From Planctomycetota bacterium (GTDB lineage: Bacteria; Planctomycetota; UBA8108; UBA1146; JAJFFE01), in the NCBI GenBank assembly GCA_021776775.1, contig JAJFFE010000108.1:1-34038 (forward strand): DNA of 34,038 bases, written 5' to 3'. Position numbers and translations under genes: made by a program. Of the stretch, positions 1 through 9,170 are shown piece after piece (positions within the stretch are counted from its first letter, which is position 1; every line of letters starts with the position of its first letter). The notes under the pieces are model-generated. The model was not told the DNA's origin and ran no database searches. It saw only the letters and a list, made by a program, of their open reading frames with translations.

Positions 1-4
1 CATC

Positions 5-3000
5 GTGGAGCACGGCACCATCGATCCGCTGCTGGCGTCGCTCGATGAACTCTACGCTGACAATGTGGACTCCACGGTTGCCAAGACGGCGCGCTGGCAG
101 TCGGCCTCATTGCGACGACGTTGGGGTGACCGTCTCGACGCGCTCGCTCTGTTCGAGAAGATCGTCGAAGACGAGTCCGAGAACGCTGAAGCTTGGTTCC
201 AAGTTGCCGAGCTGCGTGACGCGTCGGGCAAGAAAGACGAGGCGATCGAGGCGTACAAGAAGGTGGTCGCGCTTCTCCCGAACGCAACTGGTGCTGCGGC
301 TCAGGGTCGCGCCGAGCTCGAGACGAACCTGCGCTTGCGGCTGGCCCTGCTCGAGGTCGACAACGGGGGCGCAGTGGCGAATCGCTCGCGGCCGTCGCGA
401 ACCGCGACTCCGCTGGTTGCTATGCGCGTCATCGGCACAGGCACTGTCATCGGACGCTCTATTTCGGCGGGATCGACCGGGAGCAGCGACAGTGACGCCG
501 CGAAGGCGGACCCGAGCGCGGCCGAAGCGCTGATCACGTTCGCGTCCGAAGAGGGCCGTGGAGTCGATTTGCGTAACCGGTGCGCGGTCGTGTTAGCCCT
601 GCTCGGACTACCCGGTGAGGCTATCGATCTGTTCGTCGTACAGGGCGAGGGGTCGAAGCGGTTCAAGGGAGAGATGCGACGCGCGGAGTGGGCCATCGCG
701 GCCGACCAGCCGGAGCAGGGGCAGACGTTCGCGTGGGACGCGTTCGAGGTTGCCAAGGTGCGACGTGATCGTCGCTATGCGCTCGCGGTCCTTGTCGAAG
801 CGCACCGCGCCGACGACACCCTGCAAGGGTTGATCGATCGCTTCGCGGGTGAGCAAGACTTGCACGCCGATGCGCGACAAGTGTGGATCGATCTCTTGCG
901 CGAGACGGGTCAGATCGATCCGGCACTGAAGCTGTTTCAAGAGTCATCGGACGGCGAGTTCACGGTCGAGATGCGACGCGAGCTGCTCGAGATGTGTCGA
1001 GAGTCTGGCCGTGAAGAGACGTTGGTCTCGGCCTTCCGGGACTTGATTCGCGAAGAGCCGAGTCAGGTCGAGTGGCGCGAAGGGATGGCGCGCCACTACC
1101 TCGAGCACGCCGACCGAGAGTCTGCGCTTTCGGCGTGGAAGGACTTCGCTGACCACGCGGACACAGTGGGGCAGTTGCTCCTCGGCTGCGACAGCATGCG
1201 CAGCCTCGGTCTCGACGATCTTGCGATCACCAACGCGAAGATCGCCGCGGAGCGCGAGGACGGTCTCTTTGCGGCGGGGCTGTTTCTCTTCGATCTTCAC
1301 CGCAACCGGGGGCGCATGGCCGACGCCGAAGCGGAACTTGGTCGTCTCCACGAACTCGCCGCGGACGACGCACCGGAGCGCATGGCGTTGTCGGAAGCGT
1401 TCGAGCAGATCGGTAACAAGCCCCGCGCCGTCGAAGTCCTCGAATCCCTGAAACGAGCGCGCGGCAACGACACCGGCGAAGATCTCGAGATGCGCTTGTC
1501 GTGGTTGCACTCGGAAGTGGGCGAAGAAGAGAAGGCGCTAGAAGGGTGGATGCGGCTGTGGGAGCGCATCGATTCCGTGCCGCGTCGTCGCTACGTCGAA
1601 GACCGACTGATGACGACCGCGTCGCGACTCGGTCGTCTCGCCGACATCGCCATCGAGTTGGAAGAGAAACTAACCACGGGTTCGGCCAGTGCGATCGAGA
1701 GCGGCTTGCTGGTGCGGCTGTACTCGAAAGTAGGCGACCCCGTCTCTGCGTCCGAAGTGATTCAAGAGTATATGAAGCACTCCGGCGGCAACGAGATCAA
1801 AGCGCTGCAGGAGAAGGCGCGCGTGTACATTCAGTGCACCGACTACCACAACTACGAGAAGGTCATCGAGAAGCTGATCGTGCTCGACCCGGAGGGCGAA
1901 GGCGACTACCTGCGTCAGCTCGCCATGAGCAGCTTGGAGCGCGGCCGTCCTGACGAAGCGCGCGAGATTCTCGGTCGTTTGAAGACCCTCGAGCGCGGCA
2001 CCGACGGCTCCGAGTTCGAGGCCGGGGTGTTGGCGTTGGCCGGATTGCGCGATGACGCCATTGTTGCGTACCGCCGCGGGATCGCCCAGAACCCGGAGCG
2101 GATCGAGAGTTATCTGCTGCTCGCGAACTTGATGCGAGACACCCAACAGACGCGTCGCGCGATCGGCATGTTCCAGCACTTGGCTCTGGTGGCCGAGAAG
2201 GACGACCTGTTCACGATTGCCATCGACGGGTTGCTCAACATGCGTGCCCCCGCGCCGGTCCTCGAGTGGGCGCGTCGTATCACCTACGAGCGACTGACGC
2301 AGCGTCACGAGAAGATGTATCTCTACCAGTTGATTTCGGACTTGTCCGAACAGGTCAACGATCCCAAGACCATGCTGCGCTCGCTAGAGGCGTCGATCTC
2401 CATCGCCGGTGAGCGCCGTCTTCAGCTCTTGCGCGAGCTCATGGATTTGGCGTCGCAGCGCGGTGGCGATCCGGAGAAGCGGCTCGCCTTCGGTCGTCGT
2501 CTGATCGGTCTCGGGGAGCTGGTGCCGCCCGACGTCTACTTGACGCTCGGCGAATCGTTCCTGGAAGCGCGCGACGTGACCAGTGCGTCGAAGACGTTTG
2601 CCATGGCCAGCGAGGTTCCCGACTACAACGCGTTTCAGAGTCGCGTCGCGCTTTCCTTCGAAAAGGCGAGGTTCCTCGAGGAAGCGCTTCGGGTGTACGA
2701 ACGCGTCTTGGTCAGTCAGTCGAGCGACGTCAGTTTGATGGCGAAGGTCGGCGAACTTCACGAGCAACTGGGCCGCGACGACCGGGCCAGCGAGCTATAC
2801 CGACGCGGCGTCGAGTTGCTGCTCTCGCGGCGACCGTTCTCGAGCGTCAAAGAAGACAAGCGCGACTCCAACAACTTCAGCTTCTACCAAGCGCGCAACG
2901 TCAGCGACTACGATCAGTACTACGATCGTTTGCTGACCGGTTACCTGGCCGCAACGTCGTGGAGTGAAACCCTTGATGCGGAGCTCTCGGCGCAGCGCGA

Positions 3001-6000
3001 CAAGATCGTCGCCGACCTCGAGCGCATGAAGGCGGAGCCGGTCGAAGCGGGCGACGCCAAGCGGGAACTCGGGCTGTACCCTAGGATTCGCGACCGAGCC
3101 GCGTTCCACCGGCGGTTGTCCATGGCGTACTCCCGCCCGGAGTTCGCCAACACGCTCGATCTCGAACTGCTGAAGGCGTTTCCGGACGACGAGGATCTAC
3201 TGTCGGAAATGGCGGAAGTGCGTCTCGACTGGGGGGCTGTTGTCGCCGCGCGCGACTTGATCGAGAAGAGCGATCGCGCCGAGACCGAGAAGCAAAAAGT
3301 ACGCTTCATGGTTGGCGTTCTCTCGTCGGACAGCGTGCCCGGGATTTTGCCGATGGCCGAAGCGGCGCGGCTGTTCCTTTCGCCGCTCGTCGAGGGTGAG
3401 CGAGACGGCGTGCGCACGCTGCTTCAGCGCGTGGATTTCTCGACCATGGGCGTCGAAGAACTGCAGGACCTTCCGGTTCTGTTCGCGGCGGCGGTGTACG
3501 TCGAGGATCCGGAGCTGGCTCTGACGTACGCGCGACACTGGATGCGCGTGACGATCAAGAACAAGAAGCAGTACGAGTTGCAGCGTACCCTTCGCGAGAT
3601 CCTTCAACGGTGCGAGAAGTCGCTGCCCGCCGCGCAGCAGAAGAGCGTCATAGACTTCTTGGTCTCGCTCACGCTGGAGAACGAGGAAAAGGGGTCGGAC
3701 CTCATCGCTATGTTCCCGGAGCTGCAGAAGCGGTCCGGGACGCAATTGCTCGAGACCGAGAAGATCATCGACTTCATCGAGAAGTACGTCGAGCGATCGA
3801 GCTATGGCGTCGGACCGTTATTGGCGTTGGTACCGTCAGAGGAACGCGTCGCTGTCATGCGTCGAATCTGGCCCAAGGTCCAACCGACGCGGCGAGCGAA
3901 CTTCATTGTCGACATCATGCGAGCGTTCCAGGAGAGAGTGTCGGACGACTTCGCCGAGTTTCTCGTCGACACGTTCGACAGCGCGTATGACGACCTCGAC
4001 AACAAGGACTTCTTCGGCTACGCGATCAGTAACGCCATAGAGACGAGTCGCAAGAATTCGGATGTCGTGCTTCGCATCGCCAAGATCGTGCTGGAGAAAG
4101 ATCCGGAGAACATCGAGACCCAAGTCGCTTACGCGATCGGGTTGTCGGAGGCGGGTCGGACCGACGAAGCGAAAGAACAGGCGTCCAACGCGTTCCGATC
4201 GGCGCTCGGTCAGAAGAAGGAAGACTTCCGGATCACGAACTCGATCAACCGGCTACAGCAGACGTTCATTCCCGCGGAACTCGAGCTGTTCTTGGGAATC
4301 GTCGACGAAATCGAGAAAGACAACGGCGAGAGCCCCGAATTGACGGGGCGTCGCCTCGACCTCATTGCGAAAGGTGAAGATCGCGACTTGCTGCTGACTT
4401 CGTTGCGTGCGGCGGTGGAGAAGCATCCCAAGGACACCGGTCTCCGTGACCGACTGCAGCGCGAGTTGCGATCGTTGGGGTACCGAACCGAAGCGCTCGC
4501 TATGCTCGAGAAGTTGGTCGAGCTGGAGCCGAAGAACAAGCGGTATCGGACTCGCCTGGTCAGCTTCTGGCGTGGCTGGAGCAATCCAATTCGTGCCCTT
4601 GCCGTCCGCCAGGAGGGAGAGGAAGAAGCGAAGTCCACCGTCGCCAAGAAGAAAGAAACCCCGAAGGCCGATCCGATTCCGCGGGCGACGATTCAATCGA
4701 TCAAGAAGGCGGTCGACGAGGAGAAGTTCGACGTGGCGCAGCGCCACTTCCGGCGGCTGTGGCGAAACTTCCAGGTCGAACAACCGCGCTACCCCATTCG
4801 ATTCCGCAGCCAGCGAACCTACCGCTGGCCGACGACGGCGAAGCGTGATCCGAAGCCGTATCTCGGTGGACTCGCAAGTTTCCGCGAAGACGAAGTCGCG
4901 CCGGTCGAGCGTCAGGACGCACTTTTGGTGCTCGCCGAGTACGCGTTCGGCGAGTCGGAACTGCGTCGCAACTTGCGAACGTTCGATCCGCTGTCCCTGC
5001 AGGACTCCGGGTCAACTCTGTCCGGAATCACCGTCGCCATGGAGAAGCGGCTCGGAGCGAGTGACGCGATTGCCCAGTTGGTCGAGGCGATCGAAGCCGG
5101 TCGAGCCGGCAAGGTCGAGTATCTCCTTCTTCTGTCCCTGTTCGAGAAGGATCCGGACCGGATCGGTGCGGAAGGGCGCCAGTTGTTGAGCGATCTCGCG
5201 AAGACGGTGCACCCGCTCGCCGGAGATCGACTTAGGCGGCTCGCTCGCTTGTACGCCAAGACTGGGGCGCCCGACGAGGCGGCCGCGCTGTACCGTTGGT
5301 GTGGTTCGTTGGCGACGTGGGAGAATGTCTACTTCGGTGATCAACGCTTCCCAGCCATCCAGGCCGCGACCTTGATCGACGAGATCGTCGAGAATCTCGA
5401 GGGTGACCTTCGCGAAGAAACCATCGACTTCGTGCTGCGCTACGGCGAGCCCGCCCTGGATTCGTACGCGCGGGACGGGTTCGAGATGCGTGTTCTCGAA
5501 ACGTGGGAGAAGATCCTAGGTTCGGCGAAGACGGTAGAGAAGTGTCGCGACATCTGTGAAGGGGCGACGGATCTCTCGAAGTTCGTGAAACGATCGTCGG
5601 CCAAGATCGCCGCTCGTCTCTACGCGAAGGCGGGCGAGATCGATCGCGCCGTAGAGTGTCTCGAGATCGCCTTCTGTAACGATGTTCGCCCGGAGAGCTC
5701 CGAGTTCTACTACTACTTCCGAGGGTACTGGGCCCCGAGCCACGCCGACATTCGCGCGCTCTTCCCCAAGGACGCGTCCGAGTTCGCCGACGCCGGCCAG
5801 TGGTACGAAGCCGCCGCGATCAAGCTGTGCGAATGGATCAAGGCCGGCCGCATGAACGCGCGGAGCTGCTTGCCGATGATCGCGATCTTGGCCGTTCGAC
5901 TTCACGAAGCGGGTAAGGCCGAAACGGCGGCCGACGTCATGGCATACGCGCAAGAGGTCGCCGGCACGCTGGCGTCCGAGCAGCTGTGGGTCATCGATGT

Positions 6001-6301
6001 CGCTCGTCGATTGGGACAGGAGGCGCTGGCGGTCCGTATCGAGCGAACGCTCCTCGACGAGATGCGCCTCAACCTCGCTCGGGTCCCGGCGGTGCTGGAG
6101 TCGATCCAGTCGACCGACGGTGTCGAGCAGGCGATCGCCAATGGCGAAGCGTTGCTCGCCTATACGCTCTCGGAGCCGGTGATCGACAAGGTGATCGAGC
6201 TCCACGAGTCGAACCAGGCTACCGACCGCGCGGAGGCGTGGCGCGCCAAGAAGGCGGACGCGAAGGCGGCGAAGGAAGAACTCGAAGGCAAGAAGGAGTA
6301 G
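5..6301 (+). CDS. Giant tetratricopeptide-repeat protein, 5' end outside the window
   Basis: At least 2098 residues, and the frame is still open at the window edge, so the GTG at base 5 need not be the real start. The protein is almost entirely helical and carries scattered TPR-like helix pairs. Examples are the stretch with AWFQVAELRDASGKKDEAI near residue 65, ESYLLLANLMRDTQQTRRAI near 700, and LMAKVGELHEQLGRDDRAS near 910. A charged Lys/Glu-rich linker lies near residues 1535-1560 (EEEAKSTVAKKKE), and the C-terminus is very rich in Lys, Glu and Ala. I see no catalytic motif, membrane segment or signal peptide, but the true N-terminus is missing. TPR superhelices are protein-interaction scaffolds, so a scaffold role is the natural inference; the partner is unknown. 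There is no same-strand gene within 300 bp downstream. Certainty is high that it is a gene and moderate for the TPR label. Confidence 0.9.
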   Translation: MEHGTIDPLLASLDELYADNVDSTVAKTARWQSASLRRRWGDRLDALALFEKIVEDESENAEAWFQVAELRDASGKKDEAIEAYKKVVALLPNATGAAAQGRAELETNLRLRLALLEVDNGGAVANRSRPSRTATPLVAMRVIGTGTVIGRSISAGSTGSSDSDAAKADPSAAEALITFASEEGRGVDLRNRCAVVLALLGLPGEAIDLFVVQGEGSKRFKGEMRRAEWAIAADQPEQGQTFAWDAFEVAKVRRDRRYALAVLVEAHRADDTLQGLIDRFAGEQDLHADARQVWIDLLRETGQIDPALKLFQESSDGEFTVEMRRELLEMCRESGREETLVSAFRDLIREEPSQVEWREGMARHYLEHADRESALSAWKDFADHADTVGQLLLGCDSMRSLGLDDLAITNAKIAAEREDGLFAAGLFLFDLHRNRGRMADAEAELGRLHELAADDAPERMALSEAFEQIGNKPRAVEVLESLKRARGNDTGEDLEMRLSWLHSEVGEEEKALEGWMRLWERIDSVPRRRYVEDRLMTTASRLGRLADIAIELEEKLTTGSASAIESGLLVRLYSKVGDPVSASEVIQEYMKHSGGNEIKALQEKARVYIQCTDYHNYEKVIEKLIVLDPEGEGDYLRQLAMSSLERGRPDEAREILGRLKTLERGTDGSEFEAGVLALAGLRDDAIVAYRRGIAQNPERIESYLLLANLMRDTQQTRRAIGMFQHLALVAEKDDLFTIAIDGLLNMRAPAPVLEWARRITYERLTQRHEKMYLYQLISDLSEQVNDPKTMLRSLEASISIAGERRLQLLRELMDLASQRGGDPEKRLAFGRRLIGLGELVPPDVYLTLGESFLEARDVTSASKTFAMASEVPDYNAFQSRVALSFEKARFLEEALRVYERVLVSQSSDVSLMAKVGELHEQLGRDDRASELYRRGVELLLSRRPFSSVKEDKRDSNNFSFYQARNVSDYDQYYDRLLTGYLAATSWSETLDAELSAQRDKIVADLERMKAEPVEAGDAKRELGLYPRIRDRAAFHRRLSMAYSRPEFANTLDLELLKAFPDDEDLLSEMAEVRLDWGAVVAARDLIEKSDRAETEKQKVRFMVGVLSSDSVPGILPMAEAARLFLSPLVEGERDGVRTLLQRVDFSTMGVEELQDLPVLFAAAVYVEDPELALTYARHWMRVTIKNKKQYELQRTLREILQRCEKSLPAAQQKSVIDFLVSLTLENEEKGSDLIAMFPELQKRSGTQLLETEKIIDFIEKYVERSSYGVGPLLALVPSEERVAVMRRIWPKVQPTRRANFIVDIMRAFQERVSDDFAEFLVDTFDSAYDDLDNKDFFGYAISNAIETSRKNSDVVLRIAKIVLEKDPENIETQVAYAIGLSEAGRTDEAKEQASNAFRSALGQKKEDFRITNSINRLQQTFIPAELELFLGIVDEIEKDNGESPELTGRRLDLIAKGEDRDLLLTSLRAAVEKHPKDTGLRDRLQRELRSLGYRTEALAMLEKLVELEPKNKRYRTRLVSFWRGWSNPIRALAVRQEGEEEAKSTVAKKKETPKADPIPRATIQSIKKAVDEEKFDVAQRHFRRLWRNFQVEQPRYPIRFRSQRTYRWPTTAKRDPKPYLGGLASFREDEVAPVERQDALLVLAEYAFGESELRRNLRTFDPLSLQDSGSTLSGITVAMEKRLGASDAIAQLVEAIEAGRAGKVEYLLLLSLFEKDPDRIGAEGRQLLSDLAKTVHPLAGDRLRRLARLYAKTGAPDEAAALYRWCGSLATWENVYFGDQRFPAIQAATLIDEIVENLEGDLREETIDFVLRYGEPALDSYARDGFEMRVLETWEKILGSAKTVEKCRDICEGATDLSKFVKRSSAKIAARLYAKAGEIDRAVECLEIAFCNDVRPESSEFYYYFRGYWAPSHADIRALFPKDASEFADAGQWYEAAAIKLCEWIKAGRMNARSCLPMIAILAVRLHEAGKAETAADVMAYAQEVAGTLASEQLWVIDVARRLGQEALAVRIERTLLDEMRLNLARVPAVLESIQSTDGVEQAIANGEALLAYTLSEPVIDKVIELHESNQATDRAEAWRAKKADAKAAKEELEGKKE

Positions 6302-6624
6302 CTGTTCTCGTGGGTCATCTGATCTTGTGAGATTCACATCGACCGCGTCGACGGGTGGCACCGCCGAGAACCTATTCGTGACCGGCTGGGGGATCGTGGC
6401 TTCGACTTCGACCGTCGGCGACGGCGGGTCGTCGCTCACACAATTCTTCACTCGTTGGACGGGGCGATGTCTCGGCGCGGATAGCAGGCAATTCGGCGTA
6501 CGCTTCGGGGTGGCGCTACCCTTTCGCCCTGCCGGTAGCATGCGAAATTTGGATCTCTCCGTCGAGCGCAGTAGTATTCGGTCTCGTCGTGCTCTTCCCC
6601 CTCTCTTGTATCGGAAGCGTTGAG
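6302..6624. other. Intergenic gap, no convincing gene
   Basis: A gap of 323 bp between the TPR gene and the methyltransferase-like gene. A plus-strand reading frame runs from 6327 to 6623, but its composition is low-complexity, it matches no family I know and it lacks a ribosome-binding site. I treat it as non-coding. The only signal seen is the promoter candidate listed separately. Confidence 0.5.
6549..6577 (+). promoter_or_regulatory. Candidate sigma-70 promoter for the methyltransferase-like gene
   Basis: TTGGAT (6549-6554), a 17-bp spacer, then TAGTAT (6572-6577). Transcription would start near 6584, about 40 bases before the preferred start codon. The hexamers match consensus at 3/6 and 4/6 positions, so this rests mainly on spacing and position. 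Confidence 0.3.
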
Positions 6625-7206
6625 TTGACCCTAGTGAGCGAAGCCCCGGAGCCTACCCCTGCCGTCGGTGGTCCGATTGCCCCGGGGCCGATTGCCCCCG
6701 AGGCCGACGGAGCCGACCCGGTCGAAGACGACGTAACTCTTCAGCGAGGTGCCGGGGTCTCGGTGCCGCCGCCGCTCTTGTTCGTCGGGTTCTTGGCGGC
6801 GGGCCACGTGGCGAACTCCGTCTGGCCGTGGGCTATGTGGCCGGCCCGTCTTTCCGTGACCGCCCACGTCGTGGGTTGGAGCTTGGCCGCGTTCGGTACC
6901 GTTGTCTGTGGCTGGGCCGGCCGGCAGTTGCGCCGAGGCGACACACCGATCTTGCTCACGCGACCCGTGCTCACTCTGGTCGACACCGGTCCGTACCGAC
7001 TATCGCGAAACCCTATGTACGTTTCGCTCTTCTTGGTCGCGATCGGGATTGTGATCCTTTGGAATATGATCTGGCCCTTGATCGGGCTGCCGCTCTTGTG
7101 GCTCGTGTTGGATCGTTGGGTGGTGCGGCGCGAAGAGCGACACCTCGTCGAAGTGTTCGGCGATCGCTACGAATCGTATCAAGCCCGAGTGCGTCGTTGG
7201 TTCTGA
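6625..7206 (+). CDS. Isoprenylcysteine carboxyl methyltransferase / phospholipid methyltransferase-like membrane protein
   Basis: About 193 residues. Hydrophobic segments occupy most of the middle, and the C-terminal third carries the family signature: DTGPYRLSRNPMYVSLFL, a hydrophobic hairpin, then EERHLVEVFGDRYESYQARV. In ICMT/PEMT-like proteins the Arg-Asn-Pro-Met-Tyr segment and the later Glu-Glu region form the S-adenosylmethionine site beside the membrane. The substrate is not predictable; bacterial members rarely act on prenylated proteins. The Pro/Ala-rich N-terminus is unusual. The frame is open back to a GTG at 6589. I prefer TTG 6625 because GGAAG lies 7 bases upstream, with GTG 6634 as the alternative. 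The gene converges on the epimerase-like gene with one base between their stop codons. Confidence 0.85.
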   Translation: MTLVSEAPEPTPAVGGPIAPGPIAPEADGADPVEDDVTLQRGAGVSVPPPLLFVGFLAAGHVANSVWPWAMWPARLSVTAHVVGWSLAAFGTVVCGWAGRQLRRGDTPILLTRPVLTLVDTGPYRLSRNPMYVSLFLVAIGIVILWNMIWPLIGLPLLWLVLDRWVVRREERHLVEVFGDRYESYQARVRRWF

Positions 7207-7207
7207 A

Positions 7208-8065
7208 TCAGCGGCGCTCGGCGTCGACCATACTTGCGTACCCTTCGCGGTACGTCGGATAGCGAGGCGCCCAACCCGTGGTGCGCAGCGCGTCGTTGCG
7301 ACACCGCTTGCTGCCGCGTTTCGGGATGGTGGTGAGATCGAGATCGTTCGGCGCACCGAGTCGACTCGCCAAGAATCGCAACACGTCGTAGCGCGACGAC
7401 GGCTCATCGTCGACGCCGATGTACACCGGCGCGGCGTCGTCGAGCGACACGATTGTCGTAATAGCGGCGGCCGCGTCGTCGATGTGAATTCGGTTGGTCC
7501 ACGTCGGAGGAGCCTCCTCCGTGGAGGGGCCGCCTCGCTGCCGCACCATTTCGATCAGCCGAGTTCGCCCGGGGCCGTACAACCCCGCCAGCCGCAGAGT
7601 CGTGACCGGTAGCGAGCTATCGGCCAGAACGCGCTCCGCTTCGAGCAGAACCTCACCGCGAAATCCAGACGGACGGGCGGGAGAACGCTCGTCGATCCAC
7701 GTGCCATCGTTCACGCCGTACACCGACGTACTGGAGACGAAGACGACGCGATTCAAGGAACCACCCGGCGTGATCGTTTCGACGAGCCGTTGTGCACCCT
7801 CGAGGTAGGCGCGTCGATACGCGAGCTCTGTGCTTTCGTCGGCCGCGACGCAGTAGATGATCGCGGAGGGAGTGGTGCCCGCGACTCGGTCCCAAGCGAG
7901 AGCGTCGGTCACGTCGAACGCGATGCGCTGAAACGCATCGGGAAGCGCTTCGGGACGCCGACGGGCACCGGTCACCGAGCCGCCGGCGGCCACCAAACGG
8001 TTGCCGACTCGAATGCCGAGATCGCCGCAACCGATGATGAGCGTGCGTTCAGGAATCGCGTTCAA
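7208..8065 (-). CDS. NAD(P)-dependent epimerase/dehydratase family protein (extended SDR, YeeZ-like)
   Basis: 285 residues with a Rossmann fold starting at the N-terminus. LIIGCGDLGIRVGNRL (residues 9-24) gives the glycine-rich dinucleotide motif GxGxxG in the form Gly-Cys-Gly-Asp-Leu-Gly. VVFVSSTSVYG carries the Ser/Tyr-containing strand of the active site, but the usual Tyr-x-x-x-Lys is not obvious; a Glu-rich helix follows (GEVLLEAERVL). HIDDAAAAI near the C-terminal domain is the typical substrate-domain contact of atypical SDRs. Best match from memory is the YeeZ-like group, whose substrate is not well established. The start is TTG at 8065, supported by GGAG (8072-8075 on this strand) 6 bases upstream. 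The LPMO gene ends 39 bases upstream, so the two may be co-transcribed. Confidence 0.85.
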   Translation of the reverse strand: MNAIPERTLIIGCGDLGIRVGNRLVAAGGSVTGARRRPEALPDAFQRIAFDVTDALAWDRVAGTTPSAIIYCVAADESTELAYRRAYLEGAQRLVETITPGGSLNRVVFVSSTSVYGVNDGTWIDERSPARPSGFRGEVLLEAERVLADSSLPVTTLRLAGLYGPGRTRLIEMVRQRGGPSTEEAPPTWTNRIHIDDAAAAITTIVSLDDAAPVYIGVDDEPSSRYDVLRFLASRLGAPNDLDLTTIPKRGSKRCRNDALRTTGWAPRYPTYREGYASMVDAERR

Positions 8066-8104
8066 AGAGTACTCCGCTCACGTTCAGCCGCGTAGCCGTC
8101 GAGA

Positions 8105-9079
8105 CTACGGGCACGCGTACGACGTACACGCGAGGCCGTCGACCGTGGGGTCCGGTCCGCAGGCGCCGACCGGGTCCGGGAATCCTGCTCCGCCGCCGAA
8201 CAGCTCGGTCAACGTCTTGATCGCATCGGCAATATTGTGGGCGCCATCGTCGTTGGCGTCACAGGCGTCGAGGCATGTTGGGGAAGCCGCGCCGAGAAAG
8301 AGCACGTCGAGCGTCGAGACCGCGTCGGCGATATCGACCGCTTGATCTGCGTTACAGTCCCCGCGTTCGAACTCGACAGGGGGAAGACCGGACTCTATCC
8401 AGAGATCCGACGTCGAGATGAACACCTCACCGACGGGATCATTGCGTTGCCACGCGACCCATAGAACGTGGTGGCCGGTTCGGTCGGTCGGGATGGTGAA
8501 GTCGAAGTAGTAGTGCCCCGCGATGAGTTCGACGCCGGTGGGCCGCCCGAGGAATTCCATCTCGCCCCAGTTGAGCGCGGTGTTCGGATCCCACCCCGGC
8601 GTTGTCATCCAGACGTCCCACACGCTAGGACTGTGAGCCGCGGTAACGAGAAAATCGACTTCGATGGTCTCACCGGCGGTGAGGGTTGTCGTTGGCCAAT
8701 CCGCGCTCACCTGGTCGAGTCCGGCGTAGGTTCTCGGATACTCGGTCGCAAGCGGATCAACACGTCCGGCGCTCGCTAGCTGCCCATCGGGAATCCACGG
8801 CGAGTAGTCGAACCCCGGCGGTAGGCCCGCGGTGACGGCCGAGCCGATGTTCCGCGACAGCTCGTTCCAGGTGTAGTACGACAAGGTTCCGTCGATGGCG
8901 ACCGCTTCCTCCGCCAACGCGAAGCTCGGGTTGTCGGGGTTGGCCTGATAAACCTGATAGACCCGGCTGATCGGCGAGACCACCGTGCCGTGGGCGGACG
9001 CAGAATCGGCGAGCAGGACTCCGAGCAGGAGTGCGCCGATTACCCGGACGGCGAAGGCGGAAGCGGTGGTCCATCTCAT
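8105..9079 (-). CDS. Secreted AA10-family lytic polysaccharide monooxygenase with dockerin-like C-terminal tail
   Basis: 324 residues from ATG 9079, chosen because GAGGAA lies 6 bases upstream and a good signal peptide (residues 1-29, ending DSASA) follows. Cleavage there exposes His30 as the N-terminal residue (HGTVVSPISR), the hallmark of copper monooxygenases. The second histidine-brace residue is His149 in FLVTAAHSPSVWDVW. Further AA10 landmarks are PDGQLASAG (97-105), GWDPNTALNW (162-171), TGHHVLWVAWQRND (201-214), and Phe220 at the usual axial Phe/Tyr position. The family oxidatively cleaves chitin or cellulose outside the cell. Residues about 238-324 hold two dockerin-like repeats (GDCNADQAVDIADAV and CDANDDGAHNIADAI) and a CGPDPT tail. 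The catalytic domain has no cysteines, whereas many AA10 enzymes have disulfides. Substrate preference cannot be read from the sequence. Confidence 0.9.
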   Translation of the reverse strand: MRWTTASAFAVRVIGALLLGVLLADSASAHGTVVSPISRVYQVYQANPDNPSFALAEEAVAIDGTLSYYTWNELSRNIGSAVTAGLPPGFDYSPWIPDGQLASAGRVDPLATEYPRTYAGLDQVSADWPTTTLTAGETIEVDFLVTAAHSPSVWDVWMTTPGWDPNTALNWGEMEFLGRPTGVELIAGHYYFDFTIPTDRTGHHVLWVAWQRNDPVGEVFISTSDLWIESGLPPVEFERGDCNADQAVDIADAVSTLDVLFLGAASPTCLDACDANDDGAHNIADAIKTLTELFGGGAGFPDPVGACGPDPTVDGLACTSYACP

Positions 9080-9110
9080 TGTGTGTTCCTCGTTGTTGGC
9101 CGGCACTCGT

Positions 9111-9160
9111 CGCGAAGCGCATCCGTGCGGGCGGCGCTTCGCGTGAGTCCCGGCGTTCTC
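9111..9160 (-). repeat. Dispersed hairpin repeat, copy 1 (between beta-helix and LPMO genes)
   Basis: Contains a perfect 10-bp inverted repeat, CGCGAAGCGC (9111-9120) against GCGCTTCGCG (9134-9143), with a 13-base loop. The segment 9122-9159 matches the copy at 33066-33103 at 27 of 38 positions without gaps. It lies just downstream of the beta-helix gene on the minus strand and could act as a 3'-end hairpin, but there is no U-tract. Confidence 0.55.
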
Positions 9161-9170
9161 GTACTGAAAC

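Noticed and set aside
5516..6541. 341-codon minus-strand frame overlapping the end of the TPR gene
   Set aside because: It is antisense to a clear helical-repeat protein, and its Arg-rich product matches nothing known.
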